From the NCBI GenBank assembly GCA_021735165.1, contig JAIPHP010000012.1, positions 1-40,214 on the forward strand: 40,214 bases of DNA, written 5' to 3'. The DNA is from Candidatus Woesearchaeota archaeon. Lineage in GTDB: Archaea > Nanobdellota > Nanobdellia > Woesearchaeales > 21-14-0-10-32-9. The notes beneath the pieces were generated by a model. That model had not been told where the DNA came from, made no database searches, and saw nothing but the letters and a program-made list of their open reading frames with translations. A program made the translations under genes and the position numbers. Each line of letters opens with the position of its first letter. The stretch's first letter is position 1. This document shows positions 9,338 through 16,923 of the stretch, in pieces.

Positions 9338-9525
9338 TTCGTTACTGGCGAGTGGTCGTGGAGTGGTTTTCAATTTCTCTTATAAATGCCCTGTCCAGTA
9401 GTAAAGTTGAAATAGTTGAATTTTGATATTTTAGAGCCTGAGATTGGAAAGTAACGAATCAGCATCATAATAAATAATTAAATAAATATCCTAAGCAAAT
9501 CAGGCTCCTTACTGAATTTTTTTTG
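9338..9525. other. Candidate structured RNA or leader in a 400-bp gap
   Basis: No gene fits between 9304 and 9709. The gap holds a perfect 9-bp long-range stem, TTCGTTACT (9338-9346) with AGTAACGAA (9450-9458), and an alternative 6-bp stem, TACTGG (9343-9348) with CCAGTA (9395-9400). An 8-bp stem, GAGCCTGA (9434-9441) with TCAGGCTC (9501-9508), is followed by a T-run (about 9518-9525) that would terminate a plus-strand RNA. A TATA-like element near 9482-9489 on the minus strand would start an RNA close to 9459, where the 9-bp stem begins. A small hairpin, TCTCTG/CAGAGA, follows at 9584-9603. Strand and function are unknown. Confidence 0.3.
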
Positions 9526-9657
9526 TAATCTCTAATTTGGCAAATTTCATTTTCAAAATTTCGAAAAGATTGACGCGCAAATATCTCTGGATTTCTTCAG
9601 AGACAACTAAACAACAACAAAATTTATAAATACAAGTATACGCTTTAGTATATTGTT

Positions 9658-9675
9658 ATATGTATGAATACATAT
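9658..9675. promoter_or_regulatory. 8-bp palindrome, possible operator before low-complexity protein gene
   Basis: ATATGTAT and ATACATAT are separated by GA. The palindrome lies downstream of a TATA-like box (TTTATAAAT, about 9622-9630) and 34 bp before the ATG at 9710, where a dimeric repressor could block transcription. Confidence 0.35.
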
Positions 9676-9709
9676 GCGTTTATCTAGAAAAAGAAAAAAA
9701 GGTAAAAAA

Positions 9710-10426
9710 ATGAATAAAATAACAGATATACAAGACCAAAGCGTAAGACAATTGGCGATGACGCTCAGACAATCAGGGCTAGCAGCATCAGAAACAGAAG
9801 CAATAAGGATGGCGACTGCAATGTCCTTTACAAGCAACAAAGTCAACAAAACATTTGAAGATAGAAAAGATGGCGCAACAATGGGGCTAAGTCACCTAAA
9901 TAAAACAAAACCAAATAACGAACCAGCTACAAAGCCACAAACTCAAACGTCAGATATTGATCCTCAGACAACAAACACTAGAACTGAAACTACAGAGTCT
10001 AAATTGCAATCTTCAAACTACGAACCACAAACTACAGAACAATATATGAAACCTAAAGAAAACACAGAACCTACATTAAATGAACTATATGAAGAAAAAA
10101 CTACAAAACCAGAAACAAAACCAGAAACAACTCATTCTATACAAATAGAAGAAGATGAAGAACTAATAAAGCAAGACCTCATAGAATCTAACAAGGATCA
10201 CAAACCAGAAACTCAAACTATGGAACATAGGCAACAAACACAATATGCAACTCAAAACTCAGACAACAAACAAATAACGGAACCAGAAATTCAAACAACA
10301 GAGCCAGATGCTAAAAATGAGGAACAAAACAATCAAACCCCTGAACGTAAACCACCAAGAAAAAGATTCGAAGACATGGCAGAATCCAAAGTTGACTTAG
10401 GTTCGGTATTTAATTTCAACAAATAA
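9710..10426 (+). CDS. Low-complexity Thr/Gln/Glu-rich protein of unknown function
   Basis: This 238-aa protein has a short ordered N-terminal region (about 1-60) with a helical, UBA-like look (LRQSGLAASETEAIRMA). It is followed by ~150 residues dominated by T, Q, E, N, K and P with drifting TTEPE/PETQT-type repeats, and a short C-terminal motif rich in Arg/Lys and Asp (KRFEDMAESKVDLGSVFNF). There is no signal peptide or membrane segment. An upstream ATG at 9674 is in frame, but the ATG at 9710 follows a GGT-containing purine stretch and starts a more plausible protein. The conserved-looking ends joined by a disordered linker suggest a tether or scaffold. The repeat DNA resembles an inserted segment in trm1 (see findings). 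Confidence 0.65.
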   Translation: MNKITDIQDQSVRQLAMTLRQSGLAASETEAIRMATAMSFTSNKVNKTFEDRKDGATMGLSHLNKTKPNNEPATKPQTQTSDIDPQTTNTRTETTESKLQSSNYEPQTTEQYMKPKENTEPTLNELYEEKTTKPETKPETTHSIQIEEDEELIKQDLIESNKDHKPETQTMEHRQQTQYATQNSDNKQITEPEIQTTEPDAKNEEQNNQTPERKPPRKRFEDMAESKVDLGSVFNFNK

Positions 10427-10436
10427 TTTTTTTTCT
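10427..10436 (+). terminator. T-tract terminator
   Basis: Eight T residues directly follow the stop codon, as in archaeal intrinsic termination. No strong hairpin precedes them. Confidence 0.45.
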
Positions 10437-10457
10437 AATTGTTTATTATTTATTGAC

Positions 10458-10546
10458 AAATTGTTTTAACATAGCGTTTTTAGGTTGATAAATTATGTTG
10501 TTTGCAAATTAATTTTAATGATTTGACGCTTAATAGTTAACAATTT
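10458..10546. other. Nested inverted repeats in the 277-bp gap
   Basis: Three nested stems share one centre: AAATTGTT (10458-10465) with AACAATTT (10539-10546), AGCGT (10473-10477) with ACGCT (10526-10530), and CAAAT (10505-10509) with ATTTG (10521-10525). The order is consistent with one folded element. The AT content is high enough for some of this to be chance. The rest of the gap holds only the promoter of the next gene. Confidence 0.25.
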
Positions 10547-10632
10547 AATCAAAGAACTTCAAAGAATTATTTAGCACAACAAGTTTGCTGTTTATAAAAA
10601 TCACACAAATAACTTAAAAAAGAACCAAAAAC

Positions 10633-10698
10633 TATATAAATCATTTCTCACTCTAAGATGATAACATAACAAATCATAATTAAACAGCCGCGGGAGGT
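10633..10698 (+). promoter_or_regulatory. Promoter and ribosome site of the surface protein gene
   Basis: TATATAAA lies at 10633-10640. A leader of about 40 nt ends in GGGAGGT (10692-10698), an unusually strong ribosome site for this window, and suggests high expression. Confidence 0.55.
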
Positions 10699-10703
10699 AA
10701 AAA

Positions 10704-12332
10704 ATGAATAAAAAAATAATTATAGGCACAATAGCAATAATAGCACTTATTCTAATGACAATGAGCGCAACAGCACTGGATTTAACTAAACCAAACAACT
10801 ACACAGTAAATTTGGGAGACTCTGTGAATTTTCAACTAACACATGACTACCCAGCAGGAAACGTAACTTACACAGTAACAGGTGGTGGAACAATAGATGC
10901 AACAGAAACATATTCCTGGACACCAACATCAAACGATGAAGGAAACAACACAATCACAATATTTGCTGCAAACATAACAGACTCAGATGATAACGATACA
11001 GAAACATTTAATGTTGAAGTATTACTAAAAGAAGGAACATTTGGCGCAGATTCAATAGAGCTTGGCTCAGAAGACCAAGAAAGAAACACTACAATAACTA
11101 AAACATGGATAGTTACAAATACAGGAGACAAAACAATAAACAACATAGCGATAGAAACAACAGGCAATTCTGAAGATTACGAACTAACTGCAACAGGAGA
11201 CAAAACAACACTATCTCCTGGAGAAAACCTAACAGTAACAATAAGTACGCGAATACCCTGGACGCAAAATTCAGGAAGAGAATCAATAGGAACAATAAAA
11301 CTAACATCAACAAACGCAGATGACTACACAAACACAATATACTTAACAACAGAAACCAAACTATACGTAAAAGCGACCTTTGAAAGAACTGAAGGAAGCG
11401 ATAAATCAGCAACAAGTGATAGATCAATAGACCTTGAACCATTTGAAGACGTATCTATGATAATAGAAGTTGAAAACAGATTTAGCGATAGAGGAGATAC
11501 AGAAGATTTTGAAATCAGAAACATAAGAGTTAAAATCGACAGCAGAGAAATAGACGAAATAGACAATCAAGATGAAGATCTATCAGATTTAGACCCTGAA
11601 GAATTAGACGAGGTAACCTTTGATTTTTCCATGGATCCAAATGAAGTTGACTTTAACGATGAACCATACGAAATAGACATAGAAGTCACAGGAACTGACA
11701 TTAATGGAGCAACACACACAACAAAATTCACAATAACAATAAATTTAGACAGAGAAAATGAAGACATAAGATTTGATTCAATAACAACTTCAAAATCCTT
11801 CATAAACTGCGACGAAACATCAGTATATATAGACTTCACACTATATAATGTTGGAACAAGAAACCTAGACGATGCAATGGTAAGGGTAGAAATAGACGGC
11901 ATAGATGCCAGAACTTACCTAAGAGAAATAGAATTGGACGAAGGAGAAGACAGTGAATTCAGAGTAAGATATGATTTTCCAGAAGATGAAGAATTAGAAG
12001 ATGGATTATACTACATGGATTTAAGAGCATACCCTGACGGAGCAGATAACGAATACACAGACACAGACACAATAGAACTAGAAGTTAGAGGATGTTCAAC
12101 AACACAAGATACTGATGACGACAAAGAAGATACAAAAACTGATGATGATAAAACAACTGTAGTAACAACTCCTCCAACAGTTCCTGCAACAACAGGACAA
12201 CCAGTGTCCACAAGCACAGGAAGCAAAATAATAAATACCAGTAGCAACGGATATTTAATAGCTCTAGGAGTTATAGTTTTAGTATTAATAATAATGGTTG
12301 CAGGACTACTAGTTGTAATACTAAAAAAATAA
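10704..12332 (+). CDS. Membrane-anchored extracellular surface protein with Ig/CARDB-like domains
   Basis: This 542-aa protein is exported and held by its C-terminus. A signal peptide spans residues 1-24 (MNKKIII...MSATA). The ectodomain is strongly acidic and rich in Thr/Asn, with beta-sandwich character: an Ig-like stretch near 30-105, another near 120-225, and a CARDB-like domain near 360-460 containing two Cys. A Thr/Pro/Ser-rich stalk (about 460-510) with repeated Asp/Lys leads into a single transmembrane helix (about 515-539) ending KK. The layout resembles archaeal S-layer-associated or adhesion proteins. Promoter and ribosome site are both strong. Binding partner unknown; S-layer component is the main alternative. 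Confidence 0.82.
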   Translation: MNKKIIIGTIAIIALILMTMSATALDLTKPNNYTVNLGDSVNFQLTHDYPAGNVTYTVTGGGTIDATETYSWTPTSNDEGNNTITIFAANITDSDDNDTETFNVEVLLKEGTFGADSIELGSEDQERNTTITKTWIVTNTGDKTINNIAIETTGNSEDYELTATGDKTTLSPGENLTVTISTRIPWTQNSGRESIGTIKLTSTNADDYTNTIYLTTETKLYVKATFERTEGSDKSATSDRSIDLEPFEDVSMIIEVENRFSDRGDTEDFEIRNIRVKIDSREIDEIDNQDEDLSDLDPEELDEVTFDFSMDPNEVDFNDEPYEIDIEVTGTDINGATHTTKFTITINLDRENEDIRFDSITTSKSFINCDETSVYIDFTLYNVGTRNLDDAMVRVEIDGIDARTYLREIELDEGEDSEFRVRYDFPEDEELEDGLYYMDLRAYPDGADNEYTDTDTIELEVRGCSTTQDTDDDKEDTKTDDDKTTVVTTPPTVPATTGQPVSTSTGSKIINTSSNGYLIALGVIVLVLIIMVAGLLVVILKK

Positions 12333-12337
12333 AATAA

Positions 12338-12367
12338 TTTTTTTCTTTTTAATTCAATTTTTTTTTT
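12338..12367 (+). terminator. Series of T-tracts after the surface protein gene
   Basis: Three T-runs (12338-12344, 12346-12350, 12358-12367) directly follow the stop. Repeated U-tracts are typical of efficient archaeal termination. The rest of the gap to 12506 shows nothing but the next promoter. Confidence 0.5.
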
Positions 12368-12505
12368 GAACAAATAAAATAAAGCAAATAATAATTCCTA
12401 CTAAGCACGGAAAAATACAAAATAATATTGAATATCAAGAATAAATCACGAAAAATTGTTCAAAGAAATAGTAAAAAGTTTAAATTAAATTTTGCGTAAA
12501 CCAAA

Positions 12506-12919
12506 ATGAACACTCTTAAAAAAACAATAAACACAATAGCAACAATAATCCTAAGCACTATACTTTCCTGCACAAATAACTATAAAGACTTAAATGGGAC
12601 ATACGAATATCAAGGCAAAAAAATAATTTATGAATCAAAATATGATGCCGTATTTAACGGCCAAATCATAGAAAGATTAACAATAATATATCAAGGAAAC
12701 ACATACGAATTAAGAGAACTAAACAAAAACAATGCGAGCATAGAAGCAATAATTATAAATGGAAAAAAAATAGAAGAAGACAATATCTTAGAAAAAGGAA
12801 CAGAACTATTCAAAAAATACAAAACAATGATGCCCCAACTTAAAAAAACACTAGATAAAAACAAAACAAAAAAATATGATGATATAAACTTAGCAATAAC
12901 AAAAATGTACGAACTATAA
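12506..12919 (+). CDS. Small lipoprotein of unknown function
   Basis: This 137-aa protein begins with a basic N-terminus, a hydrophobic core and a lipobox ending ILSC (Cys at about residue 22), so the mature protein is probably lipid-anchored outside the cell. The first half of the mature part is beta-rich (YEYQGKKIIYESKYDAV) and the end is a Lys-rich helix. I recognise no family. A TTTAAATT element (12479-12486) lies about 24 bp before the ATG, suggesting a leaderless transcript. It converges on taw3 with a 6-bp overlap. Confidence 0.7.
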   Translation: MNTLKKTINTIATIILSTILSCTNNYKDLNGTYEYQGKKIIYESKYDAVFNGQIIERLTIIYQGNTYELRELNKNNASIEAIIINGKKIEEDNILEKGTELFKKYKTMMPQLKKTLDKNKTKKYDDINLAITKMYEL

Positions 12920-13498
12920 TTCTTTGACAATTTCCTTTTCAAATTTTCTCAAAAGCTTCTGATTCTTCTCAAAACGTTCATTAGCTTGCTTAACAAGAAA
13001 CCTAACAAACTTATCATCAACAAATAATTCACAGTTCTTAGCAATAGGAACGTCCATTTTGTTATTAAAAATAATTTCGACCATGATTCTTTTATTAGAA
13101 GAACCAATAACGCCGCTATGTTTTAACCCAAGATTTCTACATAATTCTAACAATTTTTTTGCATGTAAGTCTGATCTGCAAGCGATATGAAAAATAGGGG
13201 CTTCTTGCCTAAACCATAAACTTTCTTTTGGAATATTTTTCAAAGCATACAAAATCTCAGCAGCAGTAACAGTTCTATGCTCCACAAAATGCCAGCCAGA
13301 CTCATCTTTTCTACCGGACTCTGCCTCAAAAAACAAACTAATTCTGCCACTGCAAGAACTCGTAGTATAATAATTAATTTTACGATTAACAGCTTCAATA
13401 ACAGGAACTGCTTTTAAATCTACATCTCCCTTAAAAGACTTATCTGGCTTATACAATTTTTCCAACATCATCTTCTTAGTATGATCAAAAGCATCCAT
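12914..13498 (-). CDS. taw3: tRNA-Phe wybutosine-pathway methyltransferase Taw3/TYW3
   Basis: TYW3-family enzymes methylate N4 of the tricyclic base made from G37 of tRNA-Phe during wyosine/wybutosine synthesis, using SAM. The 194 residues match the usual size. The family signature YYTTSSCSGRISLFFE lies near residues 43-58, preceded by the D-K-S-x-K-G-D-V-D region near 19-27. A second conserved stretch (WFRQEAPIFHIACRS) is near 102-116. The protein starts at the second of two nearby ATGs seen from the gene's 5' side. Other wyosine genes (Taw1, Taw2) are not in this window. It sits 32 bp downstream of the symporter gene on the same strand and may be read through from it. Confidence 0.93.
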   Translation of the reverse strand: MDAFDHTKKMMLEKLYKPDKSFKGDVDLKAVPVIEAVNRKINYYTTSSCSGRISLFFEAESGRKDESGWHFVEHRTVTAAEILYALKNIPKESLWFRQEAPIFHIACRSDLHAKKLLELCRNLGLKHSGVIGSSNKRIMVEIIFNNKMDVPIAKNCELFVDDKFVRFLVKQANERFEKNQKLLRKFEKEIVKEL

Positions 13499-13530
13499 AA
13501 CTCTTAAGAAAAAAAAGAAGTTTAAAAAAT

Positions 13531-14961
13531 TTATTGCAAATGTCTTTTAGGAAACAGCAAAGTTACACTTGTGCTTGCAACAACCATGAAAACAGACGCA
13601 ACTGCTTGAAGCCATAAAATGTTTGCAATATTAGCATAAAAAAAGAACGGCATGCCAATTACTATTGCAATCAATATCCCATAAAACATACTCTTTGGAT
13701 TAATCCTGTCCAAATATAACGTTAGTATTGTAGGTACAGATATTGAAGCAACTATACTTATGCTCAGGAACCAGAGATGTTGCAATCCAATACCTTGAAT
13801 AAAGTGAGCGCCGTATGCAATCAACAATCCTATAACTCCTGCACCAAACATAGCAAGTCTTCCAGACCTCAACAATGCTTTTTCACTTTTTTTCTTTGAA
13901 ACATCAGTAATCCAAAGTGAACTAAAAGCAGAAATGCCTGAATCTATGGTTGAACTTAATCCTGCAATCATTATAAGTATAAATATTGCTGCAATTCCTT
14001 TTGGCACCAGGTTAGTTACTGAAATTATACCAATTAAAGAAGGATCTGTACCTGCAGGCAACGTAATGCCTAAAGCAGGATTAGCACCCATAAAACCTAG
14101 AAGAGATAACATTATAGGAACAACTGCAAACAATATTCCTCCAAAAACAAATGCTTTAGTTATCTGTTTTTTCTTCAATGCAAAAGTTCTTTGCCAGTAC
14201 TGTTGATCCGCAATAGTTCCTGAAATCAAACCTATTGAGTTTATCAAACCTAAAGAAAACATAATTGCAGGATTAAAAATATTAGTAAATTGTCCTGTAA
14301 GACCGCCTAACCCGCCAGCAACTGCTGAAAGTCCTCCTGCAGAGGAAACTGCCCAGGGAACAATCAAAAATATCCCTACAACTATAAGACCCATCTGAAC
14401 CATGTCTGTAATCATTGAGGCTTCAAGACCAGATATTAAAGTGTAAATAAGAGCAATTCCTATAAGTATTGGTATAACAACGAGCAGAGGAATTCCTGTC
14501 AAAAGCGAAATCATTGTTCCTCCCGCGAATACGTTAAAAGCTATTGCTAGTATCTGGTTAAAGAAAAAAGGAATTAAATACAATTTGTGAAGTTTAGTGT
14601 CTTTGAATTTTTCTTTTATCCATTGAGGTAAAGTATATCCTTTAGGAAATTTTTCCCTTATTTTTGGAGCCCAAAAGGCAAACAATATTAGTGCAAATAT
14701 ATTAGGCATTGTAAACCAAAATATTCCAGCCAATCCATTCTGGTAAGACATCTGAATCGAGACGAACAATGCACCAGCCCAAATCCATGAAGCTGCAATG
14801 CTCGTACCTCCTTTGAACCATCCAACTTTTCTGTTTGCTACAAGAAAACCTTCTCGGTGGTTCATTGAATTTTTCTTGGAAAAAAAATAGGTTAATAAAA
14901 TCATAACCACTCCAAAACCTATCAAAAATATTATTCCTTGTATTTGTGTTATAAATGTCAT
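13531..14961 (-). CDS. Sodium/solute symporter (SSS/SLC5 family)
   Basis: This 476-aa polytopic membrane protein has about 12-13 hydrophobic helices in the arrangement of the SSS family, which couples uptake of urea, amino acids, sugars or monocarboxylates to sodium. Recognisable parts are the N-terminal helix, ASWIWAGALFVSIQMSYQNG (helix 2 region), the GYTLPQWIKEKF loop, and AGLSSTIDSGISAFSSLW in the helix carrying sodium-site Ser/Thr residues. The helix 2/3 pattern is closest to urea (DUR3)-type members in my judgement, but the substrate is unproven. The ATG follows a GAGG ribosome site. It is divergent from a TrmB-family regulator, with palindromes in between, so the regulator probably controls uptake. 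Confidence 0.9.
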   Translation of the reverse strand: MTFITQIQGIIFLIGFGVVMILLTYFFSKKNSMNHREGFLVANRKVGWFKGGTSIAASWIWAGALFVSIQMSYQNGLAGIFWFTMPNIFALILFAFWAPKIREKFPKGYTLPQWIKEKFKDTKLHKLYLIPFFFNQILAIAFNVFAGGTMISLLTGIPLLVVIPILIGIALIYTLISGLEASMITDMVQMGLIVVGIFLIVPWAVSSAGGLSAVAGGLGGLTGQFTNIFNPAIMFSLGLINSIGLISGTIADQQYWQRTFALKKKQITKAFVFGGILFAVVPIMLSLLGFMGANPALGITLPAGTDPSLIGIISVTNLVPKGIAAIFILIMIAGLSSTIDSGISAFSSLWITDVSKKKSEKALLRSGRLAMFGAGVIGLLIAYGAHFIQGIGLQHLWFLSISIVASISVPTILTLYLDRINPKSMFYGILIAIVIGMPFFFYANIANILWLQAVASVFMVVASTSVTLLFPKRHLQ

Positions 14962-15017
14962 TTTGTATCATCCTCTTTTTTGCATAGCTCTCGCTAAGTC
15001 TGTTTTTATCTCATTCT

Positions 15018-15036
15018 CAGAACAATAAACGTTCTG
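15018..15036. promoter_or_regulatory. 6-bp inverted repeat in the symporter leader
   Basis: CAGAAC and GTTCTG are separated by 7 bases. The site lies within or at the start of the predicted symporter 5' leader, so it could be an RNA hairpin or a protein site. Confidence 0.4.
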
Positions 15037-15041
15037 CTTTC

Positions 15042-15060
15042 TTTACTACTTGTTAGTAAA
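15042..15060. promoter_or_regulatory. Candidate operator overlapping the symporter promoter
   Basis: TTTACTA and TAGTAAA form a perfect 7-bp inverted repeat around CTTGT. The site lies between the minus-strand TATA box (15061-15073) and the expected start site, a repressor position. Its TACT-N7-AGTA core resembles the halobacterial TrmB-type motif, from memory. Confidence 0.5.
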
Positions 15061-15073
15061 TAATATATATAAA
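15061..15073 (-). promoter_or_regulatory. TATA box of the symporter gene
   Basis: Read on the minus strand this is TTTATATATATTA. It gives a start near 15040 and a leader of about 80 nt. Confidence 0.5.
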
Positions 15074-15078
15074 TTGTT

Positions 15079-15095
15079 GTGGTAGTAATCACCAC
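15079..15095. promoter_or_regulatory. Second inverted repeat, upstream of the trmB promoter
   Basis: GTGGT and ACCAC flank 7 bases. The site sits just upstream of the regulator's own TATA box (15109-15117), where it could mediate autoregulation. Confidence 0.38.
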
Positions 15096-15108
15096 CAAAA
15101 TCAAAAAC

Positions 15109-15117
15109 AATATAAAC
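15109..15117 (+). promoter_or_regulatory. TATA box of the TrmB-family gene
   Basis: AATATAAAC is centred about 25 bp before the ATG at 15138, indicating a leaderless transcript. Confidence 0.5.
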
Positions 15118-15137
15118 TTCCTAAAAAATAAAACAAT

Positions 15138-15881
15138 ATGCATGAAGAAACATTAAGAGAAGCAGGGTTAAGCTCAAACGAAGCAAAAGTATACGAAGCG
15201 CTCCTCGAAATTGGAGAATCTTCAGTACAAAACATTTCCTTAAAAGCGAAAGTCCACAGAAGAAACACATACGACGCCCTTAGCAAACTTGAAGAGAAAG
15301 GACTTGTGTCAGAAGTTTTTGTAAAAGGAGAAAAAAGATACAAAGCAATAACCCCAACAAAACTAATAGAACTACTGAAAGAAAAGGAAGAAAAAATAAA
15401 CAAAATACTCCCCGAACTTGAAGCAAAACACAAAGAAAAAGAAGAAAAAGAAGAAGCATACTTCTACAGAGGAACAGAAGGATTCAAAGTATACTTGCAG
15501 AACATACTAGAAACAAGAGAAACAGTATACTTCATAGGTGCAAAAGGTTTCTGGCTCGACCCAAGACTAAAACACTATATGACTCATTTTGAAAAAGAAC
15601 GAAAAAAGAAAGGAATAAAATTCATGCACCTCTTCGACCACGAAGTAAAAAAAGAAAAACCAGAAATTCTCAAACTAGTAGGAAAACCATACAAGTTCCT
15701 TCCAAAAAAATATTCTTCACAAACATCTGTAGACATATTCGGACCATACGTTGTGACATTCATAGGCGTAAAACCAGGCGAACTTGAAGAAGAACCAGTT
15801 CAGTTCGTACTAAAAAGCAGACGTCTTGCAGACGGCTACAGAAAATTCTTCCAATTCATATGGGATCACTGCGAAGAATAA
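15138..15881 (+). CDS. TrmB-family transcriptional regulator
   Basis: This 247-aa protein has the TrmB winged helix at residues 1-75: LREAGLSSNEAKVYEALLEIG, then a recognition region HRRNTYDALSKLEEKGLV and the wing KGEKRYKAITPTKL. A coiled-coil linker rich in Lys/Glu (about 78-112) follows. The C-terminal domain (about 115-245) has the YFYRGTEGFKVYLQNIL start typical of TrmB regulators with a phospholipase-D-like fold; the longer sugar-binding domain of TrmB proper is not evident. It is divergent from the sodium symporter, and palindromes lie over both promoters, so it probably senses the transported compound or a product. Leaderless ATG. It ends 1 bp before the convergent glycosylase-alkyltransferase gene. 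Confidence 0.9.
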   Translation: MHEETLREAGLSSNEAKVYEALLEIGESSVQNISLKAKVHRRNTYDALSKLEEKGLVSEVFVKGEKRYKAITPTKLIELLKEKEEKINKILPELEAKHKEKEEKEEAYFYRGTEGFKVYLQNILETRETVYFIGAKGFWLDPRLKHYMTHFEKERKKKGIKFMHLFDHEVKKEKPEILKLVGKPYKFLPKKYSSQTSVDIFGPYVVTFIGVKPGELEEEPVQFVLKSRRLADGYRKFFQFIWDHCEE

Positions 15882-15882
15882 A

Positions 15883-16656
15883 TCATTTATGTTTATAGAA
15901 ATATTTCTCATCTATTTTGTTATTTATTATTTTAACACATTCACTTTCAAGAAGAGCCTTCTTTTTTTTCAAACCCTCCGCAAATCCTCCAAGAGAGCCA
16001 TCACTAGCAACAACTCTATGACAAGGAACTTCAGGCGCCCAAGAATTTTTGTTCATAATCTGACCGACAGCTCTATAAGCCTTGCTTCCGACACGATTTG
16101 CAAGTTCTTTATAAGTTGTTACTTTTCCTTTCGGAACAGCAAGAAGCGCAGTATAAATTTTTTGCTTTAGACTCGGCTTAAAATATTTTTTGTATTCATA
16201 GACTTTCTGATCAAAAGAAAGTCTAGCATATCTAGGACTAGGTGATGGAAGCGTTAATGTTTTTACGGTTATATCTGAAAAAATCTTCCTGAAAATATTC
16301 TCGACGAATTTACTTGTAAAAAATATCTTTTTAATTTCCTTATTATGTTTTAGAATATTTTTTATGTCCATATACTCAATTATTTCAAGATTCTTATCAG
16401 AGGAATCTCCTTTTTTTCTTCTGCATTTCATTATGATGTCAGTCATGGCAATATTATTAATTTCAAGAAACAACTCCTTCTTTCTTTTTGTCTTAATATC
16501 TGTTTTATAAATACTCTCAATTATTTTCCAAAATTGATTTTGTTTGCTAGAGTAAAAAAAATCATTTTTACTAAGACTTATAGGGGGGAAACTTCCAATA
16601 ATAAGAAATTCTGCATTCCTAGGAACATAATGAGGAAATGGATGAACAATTATCAT
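15883..16656 (-). CDS. DNA base-repair fusion: family 6 (HDG-like) glycosylase plus O6-alkylguanine-DNA alkyltransferase
   Basis: Two repair domains lie in one 257-aa chain. Residues 1-160 resemble the uracil-DNA glycosylase superfamily, closest to family 6 hypoxanthine-DNA glycosylases: motif 1 is LIIGSFPPISLS (18-29), Asn40 lies in KQNQFW, MTDIIMKCRRKKGDSSD is near 71-87, and the motif LPSPSPRYARLSFDQK is at 136-151. Residues 163-241 are an Ogt/MGMT domain with VPKGKVTTYKELA, RAVGQIMNKN and the acceptor Cys212 in PCHRVV. The alkyltransferase takes methyl groups from O6-methylguanine; the glycosylase would excise deaminated bases. Cys212 is present, so this is not an alkyltransferase-like (ATL) protein. 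The ATG has an AATAAATAAG-like element just upstream. Confidence 0.85.
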   Translation of the reverse strand: MIIVHPFPHYVPRNAEFLIIGSFPPISLSKNDFFYSSKQNQFWKIIESIYKTDIKTKRKKELFLEINNIAMTDIIMKCRRKKGDSSDKNLEIIEYMDIKNILKHNKEIKKIFFTSKFVENIFRKIFSDITVKTLTLPSPSPRYARLSFDQKVYEYKKYFKPSLKQKIYTALLAVPKGKVTTYKELANRVGSKAYRAVGQIMNKNSWAPEVPCHRVVASDGSLGGFAEGLKKKKALLESECVKIINNKIDEKYFYKHK

Positions 16657-16699
16657 AATAAAAAATAAGAATGCTTATTTATTACTTTTATGGTTGATT

Positions 16700-16809
16700 A
16701 TTGCGCGCTAGCGAAGGGGGTTTAATACTCCGACCTGCACAAAAATCTTTGATTTTTGGCATGCGAATAAAAACTTTGTTTCTGTGCATTTAGGTCGATA
16801 GCACGCAAT
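16700..16809. repeat. Structured repeat unit A
   Basis: The outer arms are ATTGCGCGCTA (16700-16710) and TAGCACGCAAT (16799-16809), with 10 of 11 paired. The inner arms are CGACCT-GCAC (16731-16740) and GTGC-attt-AGGTCG (16784-16797). The core holds two small hairpins: CAAAAATCtttGATTTTTG (16740-16758) and AAAC-ttt-GTTT (16771-16781). The stretch 16723-16764 recurs as 16838-16879 in unit B with 40 of 42 bases identical. Confidence 0.75.
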
Positions 16810-16810
16810 C

Positions 16811-16923
16811 TGAAAATCGCGATAAGCGACTGAGTCGTAATACTCCGTCCTGCTCAAAAATCTTTGATTTTTGGCATGCCAGAAACTTTTAGTTTCTTAG
16901 CAGACTCGGAGCAGCGATTTTCA
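16811..16923. repeat. Structured repeat unit B
   Basis: The outer arms TGAAAATCGC (16811-16820) and GCGATTTTCA (16914-16923) pair over 10 bp. The inner arms are CTCCG (16843-16847) with CGGAG (16907-16911) and CTGCT (16850-16854) with AGCAG (16899-16903). The core hairpins are CAAAAATCtttGATTTTTG (16855-16873) and AGAAAC-tttta-GTTTCT (16881-16897). Unit B starts 115 bases after unit A in the shared segment and ends exactly at the stop codon of the next minus-strand gene, so it could also act as that gene's 3' structure. Confidence 0.75.

Noticed and set aside
9340-9460. tRNA-like look of the stems in the gap
   Set aside because: There is no T-loop GGTTCGAATCC-type sequence and no acceptor stem of 7 bp with the right arm lengths, so no tRNA was called. 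I found none elsewhere in the window either.
16700-16923. CRISPR array reading of the repeated segment
   Set aside because: There are only two units, with a 42-base shared core and no short equal repeats or unique spacers, and no cas genes nearby.
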